From positions 1-7,481 of the forward strand of contig JAKONM010000031.1 in the NCBI GenBank assembly GCA_022701925.1: a stretch of DNA of 7,481 bases. Reading direction: 5' to 3'. The translations under genes and the position numbers were made by a program. A model generated the notes under the pieces. That model saw only the letters and a list, made by a program, of their open reading frames with translations, was not told where the DNA came from and did not search any database. Below are positions 1-5,766 of this stretch, in pieces (the first letter of the stretch is position 1; each line of letters starts with the position of its first letter). The DNA is from Microbacteriaceae bacterium (GTDB lineage: Bacteria; Actinomycetota; Actinomycetes; Actinomycetales; Microbacteriaceae).

Positions 1-267
1 GCGGTTCCGCGGCGCCGGCGGCTCGAGCAGCGCGTCGCGGATGATGCGGCGGGGGTCGTACTGGCGCGGGTCGAGCTTGCGCCACTCCTCCTCGTCGAAG
101 TCCGGGCCCATCTCCTCGCGCACGCGCTCCTTCGCGTCGTCCAGCATGCGCCGAGCGCTGCGGACGAAGCGGCCCAGCCGCTGCGCGTAGTCGGGCAGCT
201 TCTCCGGTCCGACGAGGAACATCGCGATCAGCGCGATCACGAACAGCTTCTCGACGCCGATGCCCAT
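1..267 (-). CDS. tatB: TatB-like Sec-independent translocase subunit (partial, C-terminus off left edge)
   Basis: Component of the twin-arginine system that moves folded proteins across the cytoplasmic membrane. The 89 visible residues have the TatA/B plan: a very short N-terminus, one hydrophobic segment (about residues 5-19, LFVIALIAMFLVG), the GPEKLP hinge at about 20-25, then a charged amphipathic helix rich in Arg, Lys and Glu. It continues with MGPDFDEEEW and a KLDPRQYDPRR stretch, which I recall as typical of actinobacterial TatB-like proteins. The reading frame is still open at base 1. Two in-frame ATGs exist, at 276 and 267. I chose 267 because TACCAT lies exactly 7 nt before it, as in a leaderless transcript, and because homologues begin close to the hydrophobic segment. 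It is divergent from the O-methyltransferase across 65 bp. TatA rather than TatB cannot be fully excluded without the C-terminus. Confidence 0.85.
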   Translation of the reverse strand, partial: MGIGVEKLFVIALIAMFLVGPEKLPDYAQRLGRFVRSARRMLDDAKERVREEMGPDFDEEEWRKLDPRQYDPRRIIRDALLEPPAPRNR

Positions 268-274
268 GCGGGTC

Positions 275-280
275 ATGGTA
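275..280 (-). promoter_or_regulatory. candidate -10 box (TACCAT) for leaderless tatB
   Basis: On the minus strand TACCAT fits the actinobacterial -10 consensus TANNNT. It is followed by 7 nt and the ATG at 267, so transcription would begin at or next to the start codon. It overlaps the alternative ATG at 276, which argues against that codon as the start. No convincing -35 is seen. Confidence 0.4.
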
Positions 281-319
281 GATCGATCCCCGCGCAGGTG
301 GTGCCGCCGAGCCGTGTCC

Positions 320-325
320 TAGGGT
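320..325 (+). promoter_or_regulatory. candidate -10 box (TAGGGT) for leaderless O-methyltransferase gene
   Basis: TAGGGT matches TANNNT and stands 7 nt before the ATG at 333. No good Shine-Dalgarno sequence sits at the usual distance (the AGGG present is part of the box itself). A leaderless mRNA is the simplest reading. The -35 region is GC-rich and not recognisable. Confidence 0.5.
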
Positions 326-332
326 TGATCGG

Positions 333-959
333 ATGGCGGAGAACGTGTCCCCGGCGGCCTTCGCGGACGCTTTCGTGCCTGAGGACGAGGCCGTCGAGCA
401 GGCCGTGGAGGCTTCGCTGCGGCTCGGGTGCGAGCCCGTGTCCCCCGCGACCGGCATGGCGCTGGCGCTGGCCGCGGCGGGCGGCGCGGTGTCCTCGATG
501 GTCGAGATCGGCACCGGCACCGGCGTGTCGGGGCTGTGGCTGCTGAAGGGCGCCCCGCAGGCGCAGCTCACCACGATCGACCACGACCTCGACCGCCACC
601 AGGCCGCCCGGGCCGCGTTCGCCGCCGCCGGACACTCCGGGCGGGCGGTCCGCTTCATCACCGGCAAGGCGGCCGAGGTGCTGCCCCGCATGAACGAGGG
701 CGCCTACGACCTGGTGCTCGTCGACGCGGACGCGGAACCGGTGGCGTCCTACGTCGACACCGCCCTGGGCCTGGTGCGCCCCGGCGGTTCCGTGCTCGTC
801 GCCCGCGTGCTGCAGCAGGGCAAGGTCGCGATCCCCGCCCGCCGGGACAAGCGCACCGTCGTCTACCGCGACCTGCTGAAGTCGGTGCGCGACCGGGAGG
901 ACCTGCTGGCCGGGCTCTCCCCGGTGGGCGACGGCCTGCTGCACCTGGTCCGGAGATGA
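333..959 (+). CDS. SAM-dependent O-methyltransferase, Rv1220c-like
   Basis: 208-residue class I methyltransferase of the O-methyltransferase family 3 (caffeoyl-CoA O-methyltransferase-like) group. The SAM-binding glycine loop VEIGTGTG is at residues 57-64, the acidic residue expected to bind the SAM ribose is Asp83 in TTIDHD, and the VLVDAD motif ends at Asp133. A C-terminal PVGDGLL motif (197-203) is typical of this family. The Asp-Asn pair that binds the divalent metal in COMT-like members (usually before LWxGxV) is replaced by Ala-Arg in LVARVLQQGKV at about 155-165. As I recall, the mycobacterial relative also lacks this pair. The substrate is therefore unknown. The ATG at 333 follows a TAGGGT box. 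The gene converges on the DUF3117 gene and ends 2 nt before a strong hairpin. Confidence 0.9.
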   Translation: MAENVSPAAFADAFVPEDEAVEQAVEASLRLGCEPVSPATGMALALAAAGGAVSSMVEIGTGTGVSGLWLLKGAPQAQLTTIDHDLDRHQAARAAFAAAGHSGRAVRFITGKAAEVLPRMNEGAYDLVLVDADAEPVASYVDTALGLVRPGGSVLVARVLQQGKVAIPARRDKRTVVYRDLLKSVRDREDLLAGLSPVGDGLLHLVRR

Positions 960-961
960 GA

Positions 962-996
962 CGTGCCCCCCGTCCTCCGGGAGGACGAGGGGCACG
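962..996. terminator. bidirectional intrinsic terminator-like hairpin between convergent genes
   Basis: Bases 962-977 pair with 981-996: 16 positions with one C/A mismatch (970/988) around a 3-nt CGG loop. It lies directly behind the stop of the O-methyltransferase (957-959) and 15 bp beyond the stop of the convergent DUF3117 gene, so it can serve both. No real U-tract follows on either strand, which is common in GC-rich actinobacteria. Confidence 0.75.
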
Positions 997-1011
997 CATC
1001 GTGCGAGGGGC

Positions 1012-1179
1012 TCAGCTCACCGCGGCGGACAGGGCGTCCCGCAGCTCCTTGGCCTCGGCATCGTTGACGGAGACGACCAGACGGCCGCCGCCCTCCAGCG
1101 GCACGCGCACGATGATGAGGCGGCCCTCCTTGACGGCTTCCATGGGCCCGTCGCCCGTACGCGGTTTCATCGCCGCCAT
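1012..1179 (-). CDS. DUF3117 family small protein
   Basis: 55-residue protein starting MAAMKPRTGDGPME, followed by VKEGR, a RVPLEGGGRLVV core and an acidic/alanine-rich end. This is the signature of DUF3117, a small cytosolic family found throughout Actinobacteria (Rv1211 in M. tuberculosis) whose function is unknown. No signal peptide or membrane segment is seen. An in-frame ATG 48 bp upstream at 1227 would add 16 poorly conserved residues. I reject it because the conserved N-terminus begins at 1179 and a GAGGAG Shine-Dalgarno sequence (1191-1196) lies just before it. The gene is last in the dapE-mannosyltransferase direction but has its own promoter candidate, and its 3' end faces the 962-996 hairpin. 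Confidence 0.92.
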   Translation of the reverse strand: MAAMKPRTGDGPMEAVKEGRLIIVRVPLEGGGRLVVSVNDAEAKELRDALSAAVS

Positions 1180-1190
1180 GCGAGACACCT

Positions 1191-1196
1191 CTCCTC
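1191..1196 (-). promoter_or_regulatory. Shine-Dalgarno site (GAGGAG) of DUF3117 gene
   Basis: On the minus strand GAGGAG precedes the ATG at 1179 by 11 nt, and an adjoining AGAGGTG extends the purine-rich stretch closer to the start. It decides for the 55-residue form of the protein. It is one of only two clear Shine-Dalgarno sites in the window. Confidence 0.65.
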
Positions 1197-1215
1197 GAGA
1201 TCCGTGATGGGAACC

Positions 1216-1244
1216 AGTATTCCCCACCGGCCCGCCACTCCCAA
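1216..1244 (-). promoter_or_regulatory. candidate promoter of DUF3117 gene (TTGGGA-17-AATACT)
   Basis: On the minus strand TTGGGA (1244-1239) and AATACT (1221-1216) are separated by 17 bp. Transcription would start near 1209 and leave a leader of about 30 nt holding the GAGGAG site. The 88-bp gap behind the mannosyltransferase gene and its AT-richer patch support a separate promoter. Both boxes are imperfect matches to the housekeeping sigma consensus. Confidence 0.4.
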
Positions 1245-1263
1245 AACGCCCGGGATCGAGGGC
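1243..1263 (-). terminator. weak terminator-like hairpin after mannosyltransferase gene
   Basis: On the minus strand GCCC (1263-1260) and GGGC (1251-1248) form a 4-bp stem with an 8-nt loop, followed by G and TTTT (1246-1243). The short stem makes it weak. It overlaps the -35 of the DUF3117 promoter candidate, so only one of the two may be meaningful. Confidence 0.2.
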
Positions 1264-1267
1264 CTGA

Positions 1268-2497
1268 TCAGGGCACGGTCCAGAAGTCCTGCCGCGGCCC
1301 GATCACGACCCACATCCAGAGTGCCTGCAGGGCGGTGCAACCGATCAGCACGGCCGCGCGGGGCACGGTCCGGGTGGGCGTGAGCGCGCCCGCCAGGGGC
1401 GCCATCGGCATCAGCAGCCGGAAGGTGCTCGACTGCGGGAAGAAGACCGCCAGCAGGTACAGGGCGTAGGAGGCGCAGAACAGCACCGACGTCGATCCGA
1501 GTGCGCGCACCCTGCGGGAGGCGAGCAGCGCGACGGCGCCGCCCACGACCACGAGCAGCAGCAGCGGCGCGAGCACGGGCGCCGCCGCGGCGCCCGCCAG
1601 GCGTTCCGCCCAGAACTGCGCGGCGAACCACCACGGCTCGAAGAGCACGATCGTCGAGTGCGGCATCCAGAGCGCCCGCCAGGCGCCCTCGGTCGCGAAG
1701 TACGCGTCGGGGCGACCGGTCGCCAGGGCGGCGACGCCGCTCCAGGCGAAGCCGGCGACGGCGGTGACCCCCGCGAGCACCGCGGCGCCCGCCAGCTCCC
1801 GGGCGGGCAGCGGCGGCCCGCCGCGACGGCTGCGGACGAGGCGGATCACCAGCTGCACGCCGACGGCCAGCGCCAGCGCCAGCACCCCGGGCCGGGTGAA
1901 GGCCAGCAGCAGCGCCGGCACGACCGCCGCGAGGTGGCGGCGGCGATCCACCAGCACCAGGGCCGCCAGCAGGAAGGCCAGGCCGAGCGACTCCGCGTAG
2001 GCGGTCTGCAGCAGGAAGGACAGCGGCGCGAAGGAGAAGAGCGCGACCGCGAAGAGCGTGCGCGAGCGGCCGATGTGCGGCAGCAGCAGGGCGCCCAGCA
2101 GCAGCGCCGCCGCGAAGCCGGCGACGGTGCTGAGCAGCAGCGCCGCCACCCGCCAGTCGAGCACGCCGAAGGTCAGCAGCTTCGCCAGGTAGGGGAAGAC
2201 CGGCAGGAAGGCCCACTGGTTGGTCTCCACGACGCCGTCGGCGTCGACCGGCAGCACCGAGGGGTAGCCGTTCACGGCGATGAACCAGTACCAGGTGCCG
2301 TCCCACGCCGTCGTCAGGTCGAGGAAGGAGGGGTTCGCGCCCTGGCGGGACAGGGGCGTCGCGGTGGTCTGCACCCAGAGGAGCAGCGCCGTGCTGACGA
2401 CCCGGGAGGCCGCGAAGACCAGCAGGGCGACCGCCCACCAGGGCAGCAGGTGGTCCTTGATCGCGACGTGGGTCCGTGCCGACCGCAGTGCGGTCAC
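1268..2497 (-). CDS. PIG-V-like membrane mannosyltransferase (GT-C fold)
   Basis: 409-residue polytopic membrane protein with about 8-10 hydrophobic segments (for example 18-42, 116-140, 146-165, 170-184, 190-220, 234-258, 304-326, 338-353, 380-400). It resembles the PIG-V (GPI mannosyltransferase 2) family: WDGTWYWFIAVNGYP at 65-79 in the first large loop, AFLPVFPYLAKL at 96-107, TAYAES at 165-170 and TRPG at 201-204. The aspartate in the WDG motif is the likely catalytic residue by analogy with GT-C enzymes. Bacteria lack GPI anchors, so it probably adds a polyprenyl-phosphate sugar to an envelope glycan or lipid; the real acceptor is unknown. The start is GTG at 2497, which shares GTGA with the dapE stop (a 4-bp overlap). 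No well-spaced Shine-Dalgarno site is present, so translation is probably coupled to dapE. Confidence 0.8.
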   Translation of the reverse strand: MTALRSARTHVAIKDHLLPWWAVALLVFAASRVVSTALLLWVQTTATPLSRQGANPSFLDLTTAWDGTWYWFIAVNGYPSVLPVDADGVVETNQWAFLPVFPYLAKLLTFGVLDWRVAALLLSTVAGFAAALLLGALLLPHIGRSRTLFAVALFSFAPLSFLLQTAYAESLGLAFLLAALVLVDRRRHLAAVVPALLLAFTRPGVLALALAVGVQLVIRLVRSRRGGPPLPARELAGAAVLAGVTAVAGFAWSGVAALATGRPDAYFATEGAWRALWMPHSTIVLFEPWWFAAQFWAERLAGAAAAPVLAPLLLLVVVGGAVALLASRRVRALGSTSVLFCASYALYLLAVFFPQSSTFRLLMPMAPLAGALTPTRTVPRAAVLIGCTALQALWMWVVIGPRQDFWTVP

Positions 2498-3558
2498 GCT
2501 CCGGTGAGCCACGCCCGCAGCCCGTGCTCGACGGCGTGGATCTGCGCGACCGGCACCCGCTCGTCGTCCGCGTGGGCGAGCATCGGGTCGCCCGGCCCGT
2601 AGTTCACGGCGGGCACGCCCAGGGCGGAGAAGCGCGCGACGTCGGTCCAGCCGAACTTCGGGCGCGGCTCCGCCCCGACGGCCTCGACGAACGCCTTCGC
2701 CACGGGCGCGTCCAGGCCCGGACGGGCGCCGGGGGCCAGGTCGACGATGCGCACGTCGAAGCCCTCGAAGACCTCGCGCACGTGCTGCACCGCCTCCTCC
2801 GCGCTGCGGCTGGGCGCGAAGCGGTGGTTCACGTGGACCATGCACTCGTCCGGGATCACGTTGCCGGCGACGCCGCCGGTGACGCCGACCGCGTTCAGCC
2901 CCTCGCGGTACTGCAGGCCGTCCACCTCGACGGTGCGCGCCTCGTAGGCGGCGAGCCGGTCGAGGATCGGCGCGGCCAGGTGGATCGCGTTCACGCCGAC
3001 CCAGCCGCGCGCCGAGTGGGCGCGGCGGCCGAAGGTGCGCACCTCCGCGCGCAGGTTGCCGTTGCAGCCGCCCTCGATGCCCGCCGCCGTGGGCTCGCCG
3101 AGGATCGCGAAGTCGGCCTCCAGCAGGTCGGGGCGCGTGCGCAGCAGGCGGTTGAGGCCGTTGAGGTCGTCGCTGACCTCCTCGTGGTCGTACCAGATCC
3201 AGGTCACGTCGACCACCGGCTCGGCCAGCTCGACCGCCAGCTTCAGCTGCACCGCGACGCCGGCCTTCATGTCCACCGTGCCGCGGCCGACGATCTCGTC
3301 GCCCTCCAGCCGCGTGGGCACGTTGCCGTTGATCGGCACCGTGTCGATGTGCCCGGCGATGACGACGCGGCTCGCACGGCCCAGGTGCGTGCGGGCCACG
3401 ACGGCGTCACCCAGCCGGAGGACCTCCAGGTGCGGCGCCGTGCGGGCCGCCGCCTCGATCAGGTCGGCCAGGGCCCCCTCGTCGCCGCTCACGCTGGCGA
3501 CGTCGCAGATCGCCCGCGTCAGGTCGGCGGAGTCGGTGGTGGGGTCCAGCCCGGGCAT
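2494..3558 (-). CDS. dapE: succinyl-diaminopimelate desuccinylase
   Basis: Hydrolyses N-succinyl-L,L-diaminopimelate to succinate and L,L-diaminopimelate in the succinylase branch of lysine and cell-wall precursor synthesis; cytosolic and zinc-dependent. 354 residues, normal for actinobacterial DapE. M20 peptidase motifs are all present: GHIDTVP with ligand His70 and Asp72, GRGTVDMKAG with bridging Asp96, YDHEEV with the general base Glu126 and ligand Glu127, LGEPT with Glu155, and HADDE with His329. RRAHSARGWVG with His181 marks the lid/dimerisation domain (about 175-290). The ATG at 3558 follows TAGGCT by 6 nt and lacks a Shine-Dalgarno sequence, so it is probably leaderless. It is divergent from dapD across 73 bp, and its stop overlaps the next gene's GTG start. 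Confidence 0.95.
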   Translation of the reverse strand: MPGLDPTTDSADLTRAICDVASVSGDEGALADLIEAAARTAPHLEVLRLGDAVVARTHLGRASRVVIAGHIDTVPINGNVPTRLEGDEIVGRGTVDMKAGVAVQLKLAVELAEPVVDVTWIWYDHEEVSDDLNGLNRLLRTRPDLLEADFAILGEPTAAGIEGGCNGNLRAEVRTFGRRAHSARGWVGVNAIHLAAPILDRLAAYEARTVEVDGLQYREGLNAVGVTGGVAGNVIPDECMVHVNHRFAPSRSAEEAVQHVREVFEGFDVRIVDLAPGARPGLDAPVAKAFVEAVGAEPRPKFGWTDVARFSALGVPAVNYGPGDPMLAHADDERVPVAQIHAVEHGLRAWLTGA

Positions 3559-3564
3559 CCGGCG

Positions 3565-3570
3565 AGCCTA
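3565..3570 (-). promoter_or_regulatory. candidate -10 box (TAGGCT) for leaderless dapE
   Basis: TAGGCT on the minus strand ends 6 nt before the dapE ATG. It fits TANNNT and implies transcription starting at the start codon. It lies in the 73-bp dapE-dapD gap, 49 bp from the matching box of dapD on the other strand. Confidence 0.55.
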
Positions 3571-3619
3571 GGGCGTGGGGCGGGCCCTCCGCCGCCCTCG
3601 GACCCGGGCGGCGGCTCGA

Positions 3620-3625
3620 TAGCCT
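3620..3625 (+). promoter_or_regulatory. candidate -10 box (TAGCCT) for leaderless dapD
   Basis: TAGCCT ends 6 nt before the dapD GTG at 3632, and no Shine-Dalgarno sequence is present. The position mirrors that of the dapE box on the opposite strand. The region where a -35 would lie is pure GC-rich sequence. Confidence 0.55.
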
Positions 3626-3631
3626 GCTCGG

Positions 3632-4567
3632 GTGACCGACGCGCCCCGCACCGCCTGGGGCCACGGCCTCGCCTCCCTCGCCCGGGACGGCCGGGTGCTG
3701 GACGTCTGGTTCCCCTCCCCCGCACTCGGCTCCGCGCCGGACGAGGACGCGCCGCGCGAGCTGGAGGGGGCCGAGCACCTGGACGAGCTGCGTCGCGTGC
3801 GGCTGGAGGCCGTCACCGTGGAGGCGTCGCTGGACTCCCCCGTGGCGTCCACGCAGGACGCCTACCTGCGCCTGCACCTGCTGTCGCACCTGCTGGTCGC
3901 GCCGAACTCGATCTCCCTGGACGGCCTGATGGGCCACCTGCCGATCAACGCCTGGACGGCGCGGGGTCCGATGCTTCCGGCGGACGCCGCCCGGCTGCGA
4001 CCCGCGCTGCGGCGCGCCGGGCTCGACGTGATCGGTCTCGACCGCTTCCCGCGCATGACCGACTACGTGCTGCCGGACCGGGTGCGCGTGGCCGACGCCG
4101 CCCGCGTGCGGCTGGGCGCCCACCTGGCGCCCGGCACCACAGTGATGCACGCCGGCTTCGTGAACTTCAACGCGGGCACGCTCGGCGCCTCGATGGTGGA
4201 GGGCCGCATCAGCCAGGGCGTGGTCGTCGGCGACGGGTCGGACGTGGGCGGCGGCGCCTCGATCATGGGCACCCTGTCGGGCGGCGGCACGCAGCGGGTG
4301 TCGGTCGGGCGCGGCAGCCTGCTCGGCGCGAACTCCGGGCTCGGCATCGCGATCGGCGACGACTGCGTCGTGGAGGCCGGCCTCTACCTGACGGCGGGCA
4401 CGAAGCTGACCGTGCTGGTGCCGGGTGAGGAGCCGCACCCCGCGAAGGCGCTCGACCTCTCCGGCCAGGACGCGTGGCTGTTCCGCCGCAACAGCACGAC
4501 CGGCGGCGTAGAGGCGCTGCGCCGCCAGGGCCGCGGCGTCGAGCTGAACCCGACCCTCCACGCCTGA
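3632..4567 (+). CDS. dapD: tetrahydrodipicolinate N-succinyltransferase (actinobacterial type)
   Basis: Transfers succinyl from succinyl-CoA to 2,3,4,5-tetrahydrodipicolinate, the first committed step of the succinylase lysine/diaminopimelate pathway; acts as a trimer in the cytosol. 311 residues, close to the usual length of the actinobacterial form, which has an N-terminal domain unlike the E. coli type. A left-handed beta-helix of hexapeptide repeats runs from about 150 to 260, with the hallmark NFNAGTLG at 178-185, MVEGRISQG at 188-196 and SDVGGGASIMGTLSGGG at 203-219. Glu190 in MVEGR matches the catalytic acid described for the M. tuberculosis enzyme (Glu199 there). The start is GTG at 3632, chosen because it follows TAGCCT by 6 nt and gives a family-like N-terminus. 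It runs divergently from dapE and converges on the DUF559 gene. Confidence 0.95.
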   Translation: MTDAPRTAWGHGLASLARDGRVLDVWFPSPALGSAPDEDAPRELEGAEHLDELRRVRLEAVTVEASLDSPVASTQDAYLRLHLLSHLLVAPNSISLDGLMGHLPINAWTARGPMLPADAARLRPALRRAGLDVIGLDRFPRMTDYVLPDRVRVADAARVRLGAHLAPGTTVMHAGFVNFNAGTLGASMVEGRISQGVVVGDGSDVGGGASIMGTLSGGGTQRVSVGRGSLLGANSGLGIAIGDDCVVEAGLYLTAGTKLTVLVPGEEPHPAKALDLSGQDAWLFRRNSTTGGVEALRRQGRGVELNPTLHA

Positions 4568-4635
4568 TCCGCGCGCGCGCCGCGGGCGCCGTGGGCGCGG
4601 GTGCCCTCGGCGGTTCCGGACGCCTCCCGACACGA

Positions 4636-4655
4636 CGGGCGTCTTCTCACGCCCG
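4636..4655. terminator. hairpin between convergent dapD and DUF559 gene
   Basis: CGGGCGT (4636-4642) and ACGCCCG (4649-4655) form a perfect 7-bp stem with loop CTTCTC in the 110-bp gap between two convergent genes. The CACGCCCG arm recurs at 4667-4674, allowing an alternative pairing. No long T-run follows. A second GC-only stem (GCGCC-GCG-GGCGC, 4577-4589) stands closer to the dapD stop and may help end dapD. Confidence 0.5.
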
Positions 4656-4674
4656 ACTCGTCGCTTCACGCCCG
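4650..4674 (+). repeat. left copy of imperfect 25-bp direct repeat flanking the DUF559 gene
   Basis: The layout is CGCCCG-A-CTCGTCG-CTTCA-CGCCCG. The copy at 5767-5791 has the same blocks and spacing, CGCCCG-G-CTCGTCG-GAAAG-CGCCCG, so the three conserved blocks (19 bases) are identical. This copy begins inside the dapD-side hairpin and ends 3 bp beyond the DUF559 stop codon (4678-4680). Confidence 0.5.
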
Positions 4675-4677
4675 CAT

Positions 4678-5601
4678 TCAGCGCAGGAGCGGGAGGCCCG
4701 CCCGCTGCAAACGCCGCCCGAGGCTGCGGTTCATCAGGTCCGCCCAGAACCACCGGCTCATCCCGGGCGAGCCGCGGGTGGCCCTCAAGCGGTCCTCCCG
4801 GACCTTCTCAGCGGCGACGACCGCTCCGGCGTCCCGGCCCTGCAGGAGTGCGGGCTCCCGGTACTTCTTCAACCCGTCGAACTCGCCGATGAGGCGGTGC
4901 TCCGGCCACCAGAAGTCGACGTAGCCGGCCAGGCCGTCCTCGTCGAAGAAGCCCTGCTGCAGGATCGGCGCCGGGAGACCCGCTTCCGCGATCTGCACGC
5001 GGGACCAGGATTCGCCGGGCGAGCCGGAGGCGCCGTCGGCGAACTCCAGTACGACCTCGATCCGCCTCCTGCCCCGCACCGGCCTCCACTCCTCCAGCGC
5101 CGATCGGAGCCGATCCTTCGTCACGGACGATCGCAGGGCGCAGTCGGCGGCGACCACCGCCTCCTCGAAGGGCTCGGTCGCGACCAGGTCGAGCACGGTC
5201 CGCTCGAGGGTCGTGCAGGCGATCCCGTGGAGCCTCATCAGATGCATCGCCTCGTCGCGTACGGCATGCTTCCGCACCCCGTGCTCGATGCGGCTGCCCG
5301 CGGCCGACGAGACCCGGGCGTGGACGAGGCCGTCGTGCGGTCTGATGGTCGGGATCCGCCAGAGCGCGGCTGCCGATCGATGGCTCGCGACGTAGGACGC
5401 GTGCTTCTCGGCCGCCGCCGCGGTCTCGAGGCGCCGGCGCTCGGCGGCGGTCAACCCGTTCCAGACGGCAGCGGGGACGAACGCGCCGCTGCGGAGCCGG
5501 ATCAACCCGCCGTCCTGGGCCGCCCGCTGGAGCGCTCGCGAGTCCGCGATCCGGTTGCGGTGATGGAGCAGCAGGTGCTCGCTGCCGCGGATGCTCGTCA
5601 C
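4678..5601 (-). CDS. AbiEi-like N-terminal domain plus DUF559 (Vsr-like nuclease fold) protein
   Basis: 307-residue cytosolic protein of unknown biological role. Residues about 15-85 resemble the winged-helix N-terminus of AbiEi-type antitoxin proteins (GGLIRLRSGAFVP at 31-43, then SHRSAAALW at 73-81). A middle part carries TTLERTVLDLV (130-140). The C-terminal part (about 190-290) looks like DUF559, a PD-(D/E)xK fold related to Vsr: GESW with Glu197, YVDFWW with Asp229, GEFDG with Glu240, LKKY with Lys245/246, then EKVREDRLR and RWFWADL. Such genes are frequent and patchily distributed in Microbacteriaceae, with no proven function. No AbiEii toxin gene is adjacent. The start GTG at 5601 is the best fit to family length. 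An in-frame ATG at 5751 would add 50 low-complexity residues. No Shine-Dalgarno or TANNNT box precedes it, so the start is uncertain. Confidence 0.8.
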   Translation of the reverse strand: MTSIRGSEHLLLHHRNRIADSRALQRAAQDGGLIRLRSGAFVPAAVWNGLTAAERRRLETAAAAEKHASYVASHRSAAALWRIPTIRPHDGLVHARVSSAAGSRIEHGVRKHAVRDEAMHLMRLHGIACTTLERTVLDLVATEPFEEAVVAADCALRSSVTKDRLRSALEEWRPVRGRRRIEVVLEFADGASGSPGESWSRVQIAEAGLPAPILQQGFFDEDGLAGYVDFWWPEHRLIGEFDGLKKYREPALLQGRDAGAVVAAEKVREDRLRATRGSPGMSRWFWADLMNRSLGRRLQRAGLPLLR

Positions 5602-5766
5602 GGGCGCAGACGATGCCCGAGCAGAACGGCTCGGCACGGCCGTCGTCGTCGGGTCAGGCCGAGAAGCGCCACCTGAAGCCTGGGGAGGGGCGGTCGACCC
5701 GCGGCGCGCGACCCGCGACCGCTCACCCTGAGGCGGGCGGAACCCGACCATCCGAGCTCTTTCGAA
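5602..5766. other. intergenic stretch upstream of the DUF559 gene, no gene seen
   Basis: Together with the adjoining repeat and terminator this makes a 209-bp gap between the gltA stop and the DUF559 start. It has no TA dinucleotide, so no TANNNT box is possible. CATCGT lies 8 nt before the GTG, but it is a poor -10. The DUF559 gene may rely on read-through from gltA or on an unrecognised promoter. Confidence 0.5.

Noticed and set aside
273..995. A 240-codon minus-strand open frame opposite the O-methyltransferase.
   Set aside because: The opposite strand encodes a clear SAM-binding protein. The antisense product is His/Gly/Arg-rich and has no family features.
1263..1272. Perfect palindrome CCTGATCAGG at the mannosyltransferase stop codon.
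   Set aside because: It overlaps the stop codon and is only 10 bp long; no second copy or operator-like context was seen, so chance is likely.
2476..4428. A 650-codon plus-strand open frame across dapE and dapD.
   Set aside because: It lies antisense to dapE and out of frame with dapD, with a biased His/Arg/Gly-rich composition and no domain. dapE and dapD have complete catalytic motifs in their own frames.
4571..4610. Very GC-rich run (GCGCGCGCGCC and following) after dapD, considered as Z-DNA-like or as a repeat element.
   Set aside because: Short and in keeping with local base composition. At most it contributes a small stem (4577-4589) to termination.
3407..4753. A 448-codon minus-strand open frame opposite dapD.
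   Set aside because: Low-complexity product with no recognisable motif, antisense to a well-supported dapD.
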